Positions 16,699-26,150 of a stretch of DNA of 64,000 nt are shown here, piece by piece. Where the stretch lies: positions 62,001-126,000 of the forward strand of contig DAHWKJ010000056.1 of NCBI GenBank assembly GCA_027343695.1, in the 5' to 3' direction. Made by a program: the position numbers and the translations under genes. Source of the stretch: Sulfobacillus sp. GTDB lineage: Bacteria > Bacillota > Sulfobacillia > Sulfobacillales > Sulfobacillaceae. Below the pieces are notes generated by a model. It had not been told where the DNA came from, made no database searches, and was given only the letters and a program-made list of their open reading frames with translations. The first letter of the stretch is position 1; every line of letters begins with the position of its first letter.

Positions 16699-18594
16699 GT
16701 GAGCACACGGCCTATGATCTTTGGTACCGCAGGACACATCGACCATGGGAAGACCACGTTAGTGAGGTCCTTGACTGGGGTCAATACGGACCGTCTGCCA
16801 GAAGAGAAAAGCCGCGGGATTTCGATTGACCTAGGGTTTGCCGAATTTGTGCTCCCGTCTGGTCAACGGGCGGCGTTTATTGATGTGCCGGGGCATGAGC
16901 GGTTCATTCGGAATATGGTGGCAGGGGTCCACGGAATGGACGCCGTAATTTTGGTGGTGGCGGCCGACGAAGGCGTCATGCCCCAAACCCAGGAGCATCT
17001 TGATATCCTCGGCATTTTAGGAGTGGAACGCGGGATTACCGTATTAACCAAGAGTGATTTGGTGGATGACGATTGGCTTAAGTTGGTGGAAGAAACCACG
17101 CGAGAGGCTTTACACGGTACATTCTTGGAGGGTCAACCCATCGTTGCAGTCGATGCCGTAAGTGGTCGTGGATTGCCATCATTAAGAGAGCTCTTGGAGA
17201 AAATTTCTGCAGATTTGCCACCCAGAACTCATAGAGGGCCCACTCGGCTCCCGATTGACCGCGTGTTTACGGTCAAAGGATTTGGGACGGTAGTCACAGG
17301 AACCTTGGTGCAGGGCAGCATTAGCGTGGACCAGATCTTAGAGTTGGTGCCCTCACGGTTTCCGGTTAGAGTTCGTGGAGTTCAGGTTCATGGGCAGGCG
17401 GTCGAGAGCGCCAGTTCCGGACAACGAGTAGCCCTAAATCTGGCTAATGTTGATAAAGACCGGATCACGCGGGGACAAGTCCTCGCCTCGCCGGGTCTGG
17501 TCCCGGAGGTTACGACGTTGGTGGGGGAAGTGCAATTGTTGCCCTCGACCAAAGAACCACTAGAAGAAAGAACCCGCGTCCACTGTCATGTGGGAACGTC
17601 CGAAGTGCTGGCCCGAATCTACTTCTATGATAGGTCTCGGCTGGAACCCGGAGAACGCGCGTTTGCTGAGTTGCGTTGCGAAAGTCCTATCGCGTCGGTG
17701 CGCTCCGATCGCTTTTTGATTCGGTCCTATAGCCCGATGGCGACCATAGGTGGGGGCGTAGTACTCGAGCCCGGTGGACACCATCGGCGTCGGGAGCCCC
17801 ATCTTACCGAGCGGTTGAGAGAATGGGCCTCAGGTGATATTAGAGGGATGGTCCGTGACATCATGGATCACAGTGAAGCGCCACTGCATCTTAAAGAAAT
17901 CTTGGATCGTCTGGGGTGGTCTCTTGACCAATCGGATGAGCTCGTGTCCATCCTTGGACCGATAACCCACGGTGATCCGGTCACGGGATACTTTATCGCA
18001 CAGGCGGGTTGGGACCTGGCAGTCGGTCGCCTGGCTAGCTACTTACGTCAATATCATCAGGATCACGGGCTCCTACCGGGGGTGGCGCGCGAGCGGCTAA
18101 AATCCGAGATGTTTGAATCTTGGTCGACACGATCCCTCATTTGGTTTTTGGGCCAGGTCCCTGAGGTGGAAATCGATCACGAATGGGTTCGGGTTCGCGG
18201 TTTTGTGCCGGGTCCACGTACTGCAGAGGATCAAGATCGCCTGGACCGGTTACAGACGTTATGGGAGCAAGCCGCACTGCGGCCACCAGAGCTTGAACAC
18301 ATGCGTCAATTGGCATCCCTTGCCGACTCCGAATGGTTTTATGATGCCGTGCATTATCTGACCCAATGCGAAATCATCGTGCGACTCGAAGAGGGGGTTT
18401 ATATTGCCGCGAAGGCGTTGAACCAGGCGATTGAAGCCGTTACGATAGCTCTACGCAGGAATGGGGAGCTATCGACTGGGGATCTTCGCAATGCGCTCGA
18501 TACCAACCGCCGGTTTGCGGTCTTAATCTTAGAACTCTTAGATTCGCGACGCATCACGCGTAGGCTCGGCGACAAACGCGTGTTGGTCAATTAA
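16699..18594 (+). CDS. selB: Selenocysteine-specific elongation factor SelB
   Basis: SelB delivers selenocysteinyl-tRNA to UGA codons followed by a SECIS hairpin. The 631-residue protein starts with [12 protein letters not shown], has T-D-R-L-P-E-E-K-x-R-G-I-S-I-D, D-V-P-G-H-E and T-K-S-D GTPase motifs, a beta-barrel EF-Tu-like domain, and a long C-terminal part of winged helices that bind SECIS RNA. GTG 16699 follows murT by 13 bases. Neither selA, selD nor tRNA-Sec is in the window, and I saw no selenoprotein here. EF-Tu or IF2 are excluded by the four-domain layout. Confidence 0.93.
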   Translation: MSTRPMIFGTAGHIDHGKTTLVRSLTGVNTDRLPEEKSRGISIDLGFAEFVLPSGQRAAFIDVPGHERFIRNMVAGVHGMDAVILVVAADEGVMPQTQEHLDILGILGVERGITVLTKSDLVDDDWLKLVEETTREALHGTFLEGQPIVAVDAVSGRGLPSLRELLEKISADLPPRTHRGPTRLPIDRVFTVKGFGTVVTGTLVQGSISVDQILELVPSRFPVRVRGVQVHGQAVESASSGQRVALNLANVDKDRITRGQVLASPGLVPEVTTLVGEVQLLPSTKEPLEERTRVHCHVGTSEVLARIYFYDRSRLEPGERAFAELRCESPIASVRSDRFLIRSYSPMATIGGGVVLEPGGHHRRREPHLTERLREWASGDIRGMVRDIMDHSEAPLHLKEILDRLGWSLDQSDELVSILGPITHGDPVTGYFIAQAGWDLAVGRLASYLRQYHQDHGLLPGVARERLKSEMFESWSTRSLIWFLGQVPEVEIDHEWVRVRGFVPGPRTAEDQDRLDRLQTLWEQAALRPPELEHMRQLASLADSEWFYDAVHYLTQCEIIVRLEEGVYIAAKALNQAIEAVTIALRRNGELSTGDLRNALDTNRRFAVLILELLDSRRITRRLGDKRVLVN

Positions 18595-18606
18595 GGAGGA
18601 ATACCC

Positions 18607-19308
18607 GTGCGCGTTGAAGTAGCTTGGGCCAAGATGCCCAAAGGTGGATTCGGGGAGAGTGGGGATAGCATCGAATTGGTGGAACGGCCGCTCGGCGGGC
18701 TCAGTCTAATCTTAGCGGACGGTCAGGGTTCGGGTCCCGCTGCGCGACGAATCAGTCGCATGGTCGCCATGAAGGCCGTGAGCCTCATCGCGGATGGGTC
18801 ACGAGATGGTGCGGTGGCCCGAGCGGTGCAAGATATGCTGTATACGGCCCGGGAAGGTCGGGTGACCGCCACCCTGGCACTCTTAAGTGCAGATTTTCAC
18901 ACACGCACGTTGGTGATCGCTCGTAACGCACCGTGTCCGGTGGTCGTGCGTCAGGCGGGGCACGTGTTCCGACTCGAAGGCCATGCTGAAGTGATTGGCA
19001 CCTACCGTCGCACGCGTCCGGCCATGACGGAACTGGCACTGGAAGCCGAAAGTATTTTGCTGACCTATTCGGATGGTCTGGCGGCTGCAGGTAAGCGCTA
19101 TGGTAAGAGCCTTCCTTGGGAGTCTATCGACGAGCAATTGCAAGCGTTGCCGATTACGGAGTTGGGCGGGTGGGTTGATGATGTGATTGCGCGCGCGATC
19201 GATTTGGACCAAGGGCGGCCGTCCGATGACATTAGCATCATGGCGTTAGGGGTGATCGATGATGACAGCAGTGCACTCCGCCGGCTCACCGCGAGCATTC
19301 CCTATTAA
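18607..19308 (+). CDS. PP2C-type serine phosphatase, SpoIIE/RsbX-like
   Basis: The 233-residue protein is one phosphatase domain: G-L-S-L-I-L-A-D-G-Q-G-S-G holds the first metal-binding aspartate, T-A-T-L-A-L-L and V-I-A-R-N-A-P-C-P-V follow, and S-D-G-L and S-D-D-I-S carry the later metal ligands. Such stand-alone domains dephosphorylate anti-anti-sigma factors in stress or sporulation circuits. AAGGAGG lies eight bases before GTG 18607. It follows selB by 12 bases and overlaps the next gene by 50 bases. No anti-sigma partner is nearby, so its target is unknown. Confidence 0.82.
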   Translation: MRVEVAWAKMPKGGFGESGDSIELVERPLGGLSLILADGQGSGPAARRISRMVAMKAVSLIADGSRDGAVARAVQDMLYTAREGRVTATLALLSADFHTRTLVIARNAPCPVVVRQAGHVFRLEGHAEVIGTYRRTRPAMTELALEAESILLTYSDGLAAAGKRYGKSLPWESIDEQLQALPITELGGWVDDVIARAIDLDQGRPSDDISIMALGVIDDDSSALRRLTASIPY

Positions 19309-19774
19309 CGGGGTGGTCCTGGTCGGCGTCTGTGCGGCCGGGAAAACCACCGCTCGGGAGGGCCTCGGGGCTACAGGGATCCCGGCCCGCTCGGTTGCCC
19401 AAGAACACTCTATGATAAAACATTTGTATCGAAACGGCGGGCCCGGCCGCTTAGTGCTCTTGGTCGCGAGCTGGGAGACCGTGCATCGACGTCGGCAACT
19501 TGCTTGGAACCCAGATTTTTATCGCACCGAGTGGAGTCGGCTGGAGGCAGCGAGGCGTGAGGCGGACCTGATTCTGCATACGGATAATCTGTCTCGCCAG
19601 GAGGTACTAGACTCCATTGTGAGGTGGTGGGATGTTCGCGCTGGACTCGCTCCGGTTTGGGCCCAATATCCGCAGTGGGACGGTCCTATGAAAGCAGAAA
19701 TTCGGCAGAAATTGGCGACAGGTGCATTACTGAGCACGGTGGTGTCTGAGGTTGAGAGGCCGGGCACGCTGTGA
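19259..19774 (+). CDS. P-loop NTPase, possible small-molecule kinase, unknown
   Basis: The 171-residue protein has a clear nucleotide-binding loop, G-V-C-A-A-G-K-T-T at about residues 23 to 31, and an R-R-R-x-L lid-like helix later, which is the layout of small nucleoside or nucleotide kinases. I do not recognise the family. The start (ATG 19259 or 19262) overlaps the phosphatase gene by about 50 bases; the overlap is long, and a later start is possible though no internal ATG precedes the P-loop. The C-terminal third (W-A-Q-Y-P-Q-W and following) is of no known type. Confidence 0.6.
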   Translation: MMTAVHSAGSPRAFPINGVVLVGVCAAGKTTAREGLGATGIPARSVAQEHSMIKHLYRNGGPGRLVLLVASWETVHRRRQLAWNPDFYRTEWSRLEAARREADLILHTDNLSRQEVLDSIVRWWDVRAGLAPVWAQYPQWDGPMKAEIRQKLATGALLSTVVSEVERPGTL

Positions 19775-19804
19775 GCAGATGGCAGTGTGCGCCGGGGTCT
19801 TCCA

Positions 19805-19834
19805 TTGACAGGTTTTTTGGCACCGGACTATAAT
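19805..19834 (+). promoter_or_regulatory. Sigma-A-type promoter of secDF
   Basis: TTGACA (19805-19810) and TATAAT (19829-19834), both perfect consensus hexamers, are separated by 18 bases. The predicted start is near 19841. An ATG at 19833 lies inside the -10 and cannot be the secD start. Confidence 0.85.
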
Positions 19835-19865
19835 GAAACGATTTTGGGACGGGAGGCAATTCGAC

Positions 19866-21077
19866 ATGCGCCAACGAAGCCGCGTCCAATTTTTTGCGCT
19901 TATCGCGATCATATTGGCCGGAATCTATTACTTTACGAGCGTGAATCCGATCGCATCTCACTTGCGATACGGATTGGATTTAAAGGGAGGCGTCACGGCG
20001 ACTTACCAGGCGGAACCTTCGCCGGGAGCGCCGGTCAACGCCAATACGATGGCACGCGCCATGGAAATTATGAGTTTTCGGGTTAACGCATTAGGGGTGT
20101 CGGAACCCTTAATTCAACTCGTCGGAAATAATCGAATCACTATCGACCTACCCGGGGTAAAAAACCAGGAACAGGCGCTGCATTATTTAGGTCAAACTTC
20201 GCAATTGGTCATTAAGAGTCCCTCGGGCAAGGTCTTATTAACCGGAGCAGATTTGTCCACTGCGCAGGCGGCGATTGCGGCGGGGCAGTATGTCGTAAAC
20301 ATTACCTTCAACGCGAAGGGGACGGCGCTTTTTCGCGCCGCCACCACCCAGTATCTCCATAAGGCATTGCCGATCTATTTGAATGGGAAATTGGTGGAAG
20401 CTCCTACGGTCCGGCAAGTGATTGCGGATGGGCAAGCCCAGATGTCGGGCAACTTTACGTCGTTGAAACAGGCGCAACAGACGGCGCTCTTGCTTCAATC
20501 GGGCGCGTTGCCGGTTAACTTGAAAGTACTGGATGTGCGCACTGTGAGCGCCACTTTAGGGGCAGCCTCGGTTGCGGCCAGTAAACTGGCGGCGGCTATT
20601 GCCGTAGGCTTAATCGCGGTGATTATGATTTTGTGGTATCGCTTAGCGGGATTCGTGGCCGATATTGCTTTGACGATTTATCTATTTTTGATTCTTGGCG
20701 CTTTGTGGAGTATACATGCCGTCATTACGGTTCCTGGGATTGCCGGGATTATCTTGTCGGTCGGAATGGCGGTGGACGCCAACGTTATTATCTTTTCGCG
20801 AATTCGCGAGGAAATCATCAATGGGAAAACGCCGAGGGCATCCGTGGCGTCGGGATTTCGTCATGCGATTCGGGCGATTCTTGACTCACACGTGACGACC
20901 TTTGTATCGTCGATGATTCTCTTCTACTTGGGGACTGGCGAGGTTAAAGGGTTTGCTTTAACCCTCATGATTGGGACCGTGATTTCGCTATTTACCGCTG
21001 TGTCGGTTACGGGAGTAGTGATACGGTGGGTGGCGGATGCTGGTTGGGCTAAAGTACGCCAGGTATTTGTGGGGTAA
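19866..21077 (+). CDS. secD: Protein translocase subunit SecD
   Basis: SecD, with SecF, uses the proton gradient to pull proteins through SecYEG. The 403-residue protein has an N-terminal helix, the G-L-D-L-K-G-G motif, a reduced P1 domain between helices 1 and 2, the S-A-T-L-G segment, and five further helices with G-M-A-V-D-A-N-V-I-I-F-x-R-I-R-E-E. It is short compared with proteobacterial SecD, as in other Gram-positives with separate genes. ATG 19866 is chosen from the promoter position and GGGAGG upstream. The stop overlaps the next ATG by one base. Confidence 0.94.
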   Translation: MRQRSRVQFFALIAIILAGIYYFTSVNPIASHLRYGLDLKGGVTATYQAEPSPGAPVNANTMARAMEIMSFRVNALGVSEPLIQLVGNNRITIDLPGVKNQEQALHYLGQTSQLVIKSPSGKVLLTGADLSTAQAAIAAGQYVVNITFNAKGTALFRAATTQYLHKALPIYLNGKLVEAPTVRQVIADGQAQMSGNFTSLKQAQQTALLLQSGALPVNLKVLDVRTVSATLGAASVAASKLAAAIAVGLIAVIMILWYRLAGFVADIALTIYLFLILGALWSIHAVITVPGIAGIILSVGMAVDANVIIFSRIREEIINGKTPRASVASGFRHAIRAILDSHVTTFVSSMILFYLGTGEVKGFALTLMIGTVISLFTAVSVTGVVIRWVADAGWAKVRQVFVG

Positions 21078-22015
21078 TGTCTAAGAAAGAGAGAGAGGGG
21101 TTTGGAATGCGCTTTCACTTTCGCTTCATTCCGCATTGGAAGACCTGGTTTGTCATTTCCGGCATTCTGGTTGTGCTGACTTTGGGCGCCTTCTTCGTGC
21201 GCGGTTTGAACTATGGAATTGATTTCACCGGCGGCAGCCAAATGAGCTTGAAATTTAATCGGCCGGTTACCACTACGGCGGTGAAATCGGTTTTGGATAA
21301 AAATCATCTGTCGGGAAGCACGGTGGTGTATATCGGCACCGGACATCAACATGTGCTGATAACCACGCCTACTATTAGCGAACATCAGCGCGGTACGTTG
21401 CTGACCCAATTTAACACCAAAGTGGGCCACTTCCAAGAAATATCGACTACCCGGGTGTCGGCGATTATTGGTAAGCAAATCGAGCAACGCGGGTTGTTGG
21501 CCGTAGGCTTGGCCGTTTTGGGAATCATTATTTACATTACAATTCGGTTTGAGTGGAAGTTTGCGGTTTCGGGGATTATCGCGATGTTGCACGATGTGGT
21601 CATCACGGTGGGGCTCATCGCACTCATTCATATTCAACTGACCGAGTATTTTATTATGGCCGTATTAACCATTTTTGGGTACTCGATTACCGACAAAATT
21701 ATTGTGTTTGACCGGATTCGAGAGAATTTGCATAAGCGACAACGCAACGAGCCCTTGGACGATTTGGTTAATACAAGTTTGAATCAAGTCTTGGTCCGTT
21801 CGATCAATACGTCAACCACGGTGGCGATTGCGCTCTTGGCCTTGTTGCTCTTTGCGGGTTCCAGTATAAGAGATTTTGCCTTGACAATGTTTATTGGGGT
21901 CATCGTGGGAACCTATTCCTCGATTTTTATTGCCAGTCCTATTTGGTGGCGATGGAATCTCAAAGAAGATCACGGAAAAAGACGACCGAAACCCGCAACC
22001 TCTCCTCGGGCTTAA
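21077..22015 (+). CDS. secF: Protein translocase subunit SecF
   Basis: The 312-residue partner of SecD has an N-terminal helix followed by G-I-D-F-T-G-G-S, a small periplasmic domain, and five helices with the F-G-Y-S-I-T-D-K-I-I-V-F-D-R-I-R-E-N signature. It begins one base inside the secD stop; an internal ATG at 21107 behind GAGAGGGG is an alternative start and would give a more usual N-terminus. The stop codon lies in the loop of the transcription terminator. Confidence 0.94.
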   Translation: MSKKEREGFGMRFHFRFIPHWKTWFVISGILVVLTLGAFFVRGLNYGIDFTGGSQMSLKFNRPVTTTAVKSVLDKNHLSGSTVVYIGTGHQHVLITTPTISEHQRGTLLTQFNTKVGHFQEISTTRVSAIIGKQIEQRGLLAVGLAVLGIIIYITIRFEWKFAVSGIIAMLHDVVITVGLIALIHIQLTEYFIMAVLTIFGYSITDKIIVFDRIRENLHKRQRNEPLDDLVNTSLNQVLVRSINTSTTVAIALLALLLFAGSSIRDFALTMFIGVIVGTYSSIFIASPIWWRWNLKEDHGKRRPKPATSPRA

Positions 22016-22033
22016 TAGCCCGGGGATTTTTTT
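22004..22033 (+). terminator. Rho-independent terminator of secDF
   Basis: A nine-base stem (22004-22012 with 22017-22025, one G-U pair) closes a four-base loop and is followed by A and seven T residues (22027-22033). The TAA of secF is at 22013-22015, inside the loop. Confidence 0.85.
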
Positions 22034-22069
22034 GTCCGAACGGGTACCCTAAAGAAGGGGTGACATTCG

Positions 22070-22465
22070 GTGAGTTTACGACATTATGGACCCGATCACG
22101 AATGGGAAATGGTAAAGCGCGAAGCCCAGGCCTTTTGGAACAGTCCTTGGGCGATGGTGTCGCAGTGGCACTTAGGACTTACCCGAGAAGTCTTCGTGTA
22201 CGAGAACGACGACGACATCGTCGTGAACATGAACCTGGAGGGCATCCCTCTGAGCGACGTGTCGCTCGATATTGATGACAGCCATCTGCATCTAACGATT
22301 CGGGACAATAAGGTGGCGGGCCACGGGGAAGAGCAGCTCGTGGTTCCGTTCCCCTTTCATGTCTCCCCAGATACGGCGGATGCAGTAGTAGTGCCGTCCC
22401 AAGGCCTCCTCGAGGTCACGGTGCGTCGCCAAGTCACTCACGACCCGAAGGGTACGAGCTCATAA
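22070..22465 (+). CDS. Hsp20/alpha-crystallin-like small chaperone
   Basis: The 131-residue protein carries an alpha-crystallin or CS-type beta sandwich from about residue 40 to 120: E-V-F-V-Y-E-N-D-D-D-I-V-V-N-M-N-L-E-G-I matches the start of an Hsp20 domain and G-L-L-E-V-T-V-R-R matches the G-x-L-x-V strand near its end. The C-terminal I-x-I anchoring motif is missing, so it may not form the usual oligomers. It starts at GTG 22070 after the secF terminator and overlaps the next gene by one base. Confidence 0.7.
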   Translation: MSLRHYGPDHEWEMVKREAQAFWNSPWAMVSQWHLGLTREVFVYENDDDIVVNMNLEGIPLSDVSLDIDDSHLHLTIRDNKVAGHGEEQLVVPFPFHVSPDTADAVVVPSQGLLEVTVRRQVTHDPKGTSS

Positions 22466-22899
22466 TGCCACAGTGGGGTATTGCGTTGGCTTGGATTGCG
22501 TGGGCCGCGAGTCTGGTTAATGATTGGCCGTGGCTGGCTTTGGTGTTTACGTTGCTGTGGCTATCGGGCTGGGGACGGTGGCCCGACACGCCATGGCTTT
22601 TCGGCTTGGAATTGGTTGTGGTTGTCGCAACCGAAGTGATATTGCTTCGAAAGACGCCACCGCGGCCGGTGGCGCGATCCTATAACCGAGTGATTACAGA
22701 GTCGATGACATTGCTCTGGCTGTCGTTTTTGTTGGGTGCTATTGGAGGCTTGGTGGCATGGGAAGGCACCGTAGGGTTTGACGCGGCTTCGAGGGCCCGG
22801 GGTTTTGTCACGGAGGTGCTGACGCGGGCTACTCTTCGCGGTACACGCTTGTTCTTGGGATTGATCCTCTTGGTGTTAACTCCGGCTTGGTTTCGATAA
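22465..22899 (+). CDS. Small integral membrane protein, unknown
   Basis: The 144-residue protein has four predicted membrane helices, rich in tryptophan near the N-terminus, and a short arginine-rich cytoplasmic loop. No motif identifies its family. Its ATG overlaps the stop of the Hsp20-like gene by one base, so the two are translationally coupled, which hints at a shared membrane-stress role but does not show one. Confidence 0.6.
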   Translation: MPQWGIALAWIAWAASLVNDWPWLALVFTLLWLSGWGRWPDTPWLFGLELVVVVATEVILLRKTPPRPVARSYNRVITESMTLLWLSFLLGAIGGLVAWEGTVGFDAASRARGFVTEVLTRATLRGTRLFLGLILLVLTPAWFR

Positions 22900-22921
22900 G
22901 AGAGTCACCATCTGATACAAT
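22892..22921 (+). promoter_or_regulatory. Promoter candidate of the cation-efflux gene
   Basis: TTCGAT (22892-22897) and TACAAT (22916-22921) are 18 bases apart, and a TG one base before the -10 makes it an extended -10 element. The predicted start lies about 35 bases before the gene. The -35 partly overlaps the end of the preceding gene. Confidence 0.5.
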
Positions 22922-22964
22922 CATGGGGTAAATATTCAACACGCCGTAATGTGGTGGCACCAAA

Positions 22965-23852
22965 ATGGCTATGAGAGAGCATGAGTTACAGGCGGGCAGC
23001 CGGAGTGCCTGGTGGGGTGCGTTTGGAAATTTTGCCCTCACCGTTCTGAAGATCACGGTCGGAATTCTCGGCCATTCTCGTGCGCTAATCGCCGATGGAG
23101 TGCATTCGGGTGCAGACCTGGTGTCGTCCCTTGCCGTGGTTGTGGGTCTTAGAGTATCGCGCCGCCCACCCGATGAGGGACACAACTACGGACATGCCAA
23201 AGCCGAAGCAGTGGCCCAAAAAGTTGTGGCACTATTTCTCATTTTGGCGGGGTTCGAACTGGGTGATAATGCGGTCAGGGCGTTCGGGCAGCCGAAGGGA
23301 GGGCGTCCGAGCGGAGTAACCCTGGTGGTAGCAGGGCTCGTCGTTGCCGTCAAGCTTGTGATGTATGTGCGACAGCGCAAGGTTGCGATAGCAACGGGAA
23401 GTCATAGTCTCATGGCCCAAGCACTCGACAGCCGGATGGACGTGATCTCGTCTTTGGTAGCGTCGGGGGCCATTATAGGCGCGATGGCGGGATTGCCGCA
23501 CTTCGATGCGATGGGTGCACTGGTAGTGGCCGGATTAGTGGCTTGGCTCGGGATCGAAATTTTTTCGCAAGCGGCTAATGACCTCATGGACCGCGCAGCG
23601 GAGCCTCGGCAAGTTACCCAGATGATCCAGGCGGCGTTGGAGGAGCCCGGTGTACGCCAGGTCAACGAATTACGGACCCGGGTCTCTGGGACTCAGATCT
23701 TGGTCGATGTGGAAATTGAGGTCTCAGCAACTTTGTCGCTGGTTGACGCGCATCACATTGCGCATGGGGTTAAAAGTCGTATTATGAAACTTCCTAGGAT
23801 TCAAGATGTTATGGTACATGTTAATCCAGCATCGTCGACTGAAGATACTTAG
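22965..23852 (+). CDS. Cation diffusion facilitator transporter
   Basis: The 295-residue exporter removes divalent metals (Zn, Fe, Co or Mn) in exchange for protons. It shows the first site H-S-G-A-D-L-V-S-S in helix 2, the Y-G-H-A-K-A-E loop after helix 3, D-S-R-M-D-V-I-S-S in helix 5, and a C-terminal cytoplasmic domain with histidines (H-H-I-A-H-G) of the ferredoxin-like dimer fold. Here the second site begins with D instead of the usual H, as in the iron/zinc FieF and MamB-like group. ATG 22965 or 22971 may be the start. Specificity is not determinable. Confidence 0.9.
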   Translation: MAMREHELQAGSRSAWWGAFGNFALTVLKITVGILGHSRALIADGVHSGADLVSSLAVVVGLRVSRRPPDEGHNYGHAKAEAVAQKVVALFLILAGFELGDNAVRAFGQPKGGRPSGVTLVVAGLVVAVKLVMYVRQRKVAIATGSHSLMAQALDSRMDVISSLVASGAIIGAMAGLPHFDAMGALVVAGLVAWLGIEIFSQAANDLMDRAAEPRQVTQMIQAALEEPGVRQVNELRTRVSGTQILVDVEIEVSATLSLVDAHHIAHGVKSRIMKLPRIQDVMVHVNPASSTEDT

Positions 23853-23872
23853 ATGCCCAAGGGGGCAATGCA

Positions 23873-26137
23873 TTGAAAACTCTGCAGTACCCAGTGTGGT
23901 CACCGGCAGACCCGCAGGAATTCGATAAGTTATCTCGATTTATCCAAGAGAGCGGACTATCAGCAATTACGGCGACCGTCTTGTGGAGACGCGGAGTCCA
24001 AACCCTCGAGGCCTATAGCGACCTGGTCTCGACCGACACCGCACTCTCCGATCCGTATGACTTGCCTGACATGGACCAGTGTCTGGAAGGGATCCGCCAG
24101 GCCCGTCGTCATAACGAGCGCGTTCGTATCTATGGGGACTATGATGCCGATGGTGTCACCGCGACATCCGTGATGTATGAGGGGCTCAGAGCATATGGGA
24201 TCCAAAACCTCGACTATTATATTCCGAATCGCTTCGACGAAGGCTATGGACTTAACCGGGAAGCGGTCCAAAAGGCCTACGAAGACGGGGTGAAGTGGTT
24301 AATTACGGTGGATTGCGGTTCGAGTTCACCGGACTCGGCTCAACTCGCGAAAGAACTTGGGATTGAGCTCTTAATCACGGATCATCATGGACTCCCGGCA
24401 ACCTGGCCCGTTGCCAGAGCCTTGGTCAATCCCGAGCGGATGCCGACGCCGAATCGATTTTCCGGCGCTGGGGTGGCACTTCAAGTCATTCGAGGCCTGC
24501 TCAAAGAAGACACTCCGCCGTGGTGTTTGGCGGTCGCGGCGATTGGCACGGTGGCGGATGTCGTGCCATTGCGCGGCGATAACCGACGTCTCGTAGGGCA
24601 GGGTTTGGCGATCTTGCGAACCGGGTTGGTGGTGGGCGTTAACGCACTCATGGCGGCGAAAAATCGTGAGGTGTCTCGGATTCAAGCCGATGATTTGGGA
24701 TTTTTGATTGGCCCTCAATTAAATGCGGCGGGTCGAATGGGTGATGCTCACCTGGCAGTACAAGTGCTATTGTCGACAATATCTGACAGTGAACGCCTCG
24801 CTGAAGAACTCACGGAACTTAACCAAAAGCGCCGGATGATTGAGCAAGACACTACGAATCAGGCCTTCGAGCAACTGGTGCAAAACCACCATCGGGGATT
24901 GGATTCGTTTGTGGTGGTCGCAGGGGACGGTTGGCATCATGGCGTCATCGGTATTGTCGCGTCGCGCCTCAAAGATGCCTTGAGACGACCTGTTGCGGTG
25001 ATTGGCTGGGAGGGCAATCAAGGCAAAGGATCGGCCCGTGGCGTGCCGGATCTTAATCTACTGGCCCACATGCGCCGCCATGAAGCCCTCTTTACCAAGC
25101 TCGGGGGCCACCAAGGGGCCGCCGGCTTTAGCCTTTTGCGCCAAGACCCAGGCTTTTTAAGCCGTACCCTGTCTGAAGACATGCCGAAGGCGGCCCTGGT
25201 GCACAGCACCCGGGGTGATGTCATCGATTGGGAAGGTCTCGTAGACCAATTTACCCCCCAAGTGTTCGGAGAACTTCGTCGCCTCGAGCCGTTCGGTCAC
25301 GGCTACGAACGACCACGCTTTACGATTGGGGGCACCCTCGGTACTATCCGCACCATGGGTGGTGACCAGAGTCATCTTGGGTTCACGTTTAAAGAAAGTT
25401 CCGCAAGACTGGTAGCCTTTCGTCACGGCTTCTTGGCGTCCGGGCTAGCACCGGGACGGCCGCTCCGCACGGTATCTCGTTTGGAGTGGAATACCTTTCG
25501 TGGTCAGACCACACCGCAATGGAAGGTGGATACGATGTTGGTAACGGCTCGGAATCCGGATTGGAGACGTAACATTCGCTTTGAGGCAGCGCCGTCAACG
25601 GTCGGGGGGAATGTGATCTGGATTGGCACAAAACCGGGGCCCGGCATACGATATCCCTCAAAAGATCTAGGACAGAGCCATTTGCTGGTGGAGGCGGCGC
25701 GACGAGGACATCTTAAGGCGCTATCGATTGACATGTGGCGCGCATGGCCGGATCTAAGAGGCTGGGCAGACCACGTGGTGTGGGGTGTCCATCCTCCGGG
25801 TCGATGGTGGCTCGAGGCGGCAGCTGCATTTTTAAACCCAACCGGGATTTTGTGGGTGGATCCCCTGCTTGAGCGTGCACCGGTGGCGCGACGCATGGCG
25901 CTGTTAGAGATGCGACGAGACCGACTGGCCCGTCACTGGCGTTGTTGGGTAAAAGGGCGAGCACCGCTTATGGCTGGTCGTCAAATATTTGCGGAACTGG
26001 GCCTCAAACCCTCCCAGGCTTTGGGGCATAAAGTTCCATTGGATCATAGCGTTCGTTATAGACAATCGGCTATTTTGGCCCAGGATCATCGAGATTGTTG
26101 GGCTTATCCGGTAACCGAGTGGCCAGAATTATTTTAG
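23873..26137 (+). CDS. recJ: Single-strand exonuclease RecJ
   Basis: RecJ degrades single-stranded DNA 5' to 3' in recombination and mismatch repair. The 754-residue protein has the DHH-family motifs D-Y-D-A-D-G (near 85), V-D-C-G-S, T-D-H-H and G-T-V-A-D-V-V-P-L in the core, the DHHA1 segment with G-G-H-Q-G-A-A-G-F, and an OB-fold domain. A further 180 or so C-terminal residues extend beyond the standard enzyme, as in several Firmicutes. It starts at TTG 23873 behind AAGGGGG and precedes apt by 13 bases. Confidence 0.93.
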   Translation: MKTLQYPVWSPADPQEFDKLSRFIQESGLSAITATVLWRRGVQTLEAYSDLVSTDTALSDPYDLPDMDQCLEGIRQARRHNERVRIYGDYDADGVTATSVMYEGLRAYGIQNLDYYIPNRFDEGYGLNREAVQKAYEDGVKWLITVDCGSSSPDSAQLAKELGIELLITDHHGLPATWPVARALVNPERMPTPNRFSGAGVALQVIRGLLKEDTPPWCLAVAAIGTVADVVPLRGDNRRLVGQGLAILRTGLVVGVNALMAAKNREVSRIQADDLGFLIGPQLNAAGRMGDAHLAVQVLLSTISDSERLAEELTELNQKRRMIEQDTTNQAFEQLVQNHHRGLDSFVVVAGDGWHHGVIGIVASRLKDALRRPVAVIGWEGNQGKGSARGVPDLNLLAHMRRHEALFTKLGGHQGAAGFSLLRQDPGFLSRTLSEDMPKAALVHSTRGDVIDWEGLVDQFTPQVFGELRRLEPFGHGYERPRFTIGGTLGTIRTMGGDQSHLGFTFKESSARLVAFRHGFLASGLAPGRPLRTVSRLEWNTFRGQTTPQWKVDTMLVTARNPDWRRNIRFEAAPSTVGGNVIWIGTKPGPGIRYPSKDLGQSHLLVEAARRGHLKALSIDMWRAWPDLRGWADHVVWGVHPPGRWWLEAAAAFLNPTGILWVDPLLERAPVARRMALLEMRRDRLARHWRCWVKGRAPLMAGRQIFAELGLKPSQALGHKVPLDHSVRYRQSAILAQDHRDCWAYPVTEWPELF

Positions 26138-26150
26138 GGGGAGACCAGGT

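Noticed and set aside
16699-19774. Selenocysteine TGA readthrough in genes near selB
   Set aside because: Neighbouring genes end with stops without homologous continuation or a SECIS-like hairpin visible after them.
19833-19865. N-terminal extension of secD
   Set aside because: The ATG at 19833 lies within the TATAAT -10 hexamer, upstream of the transcription start.
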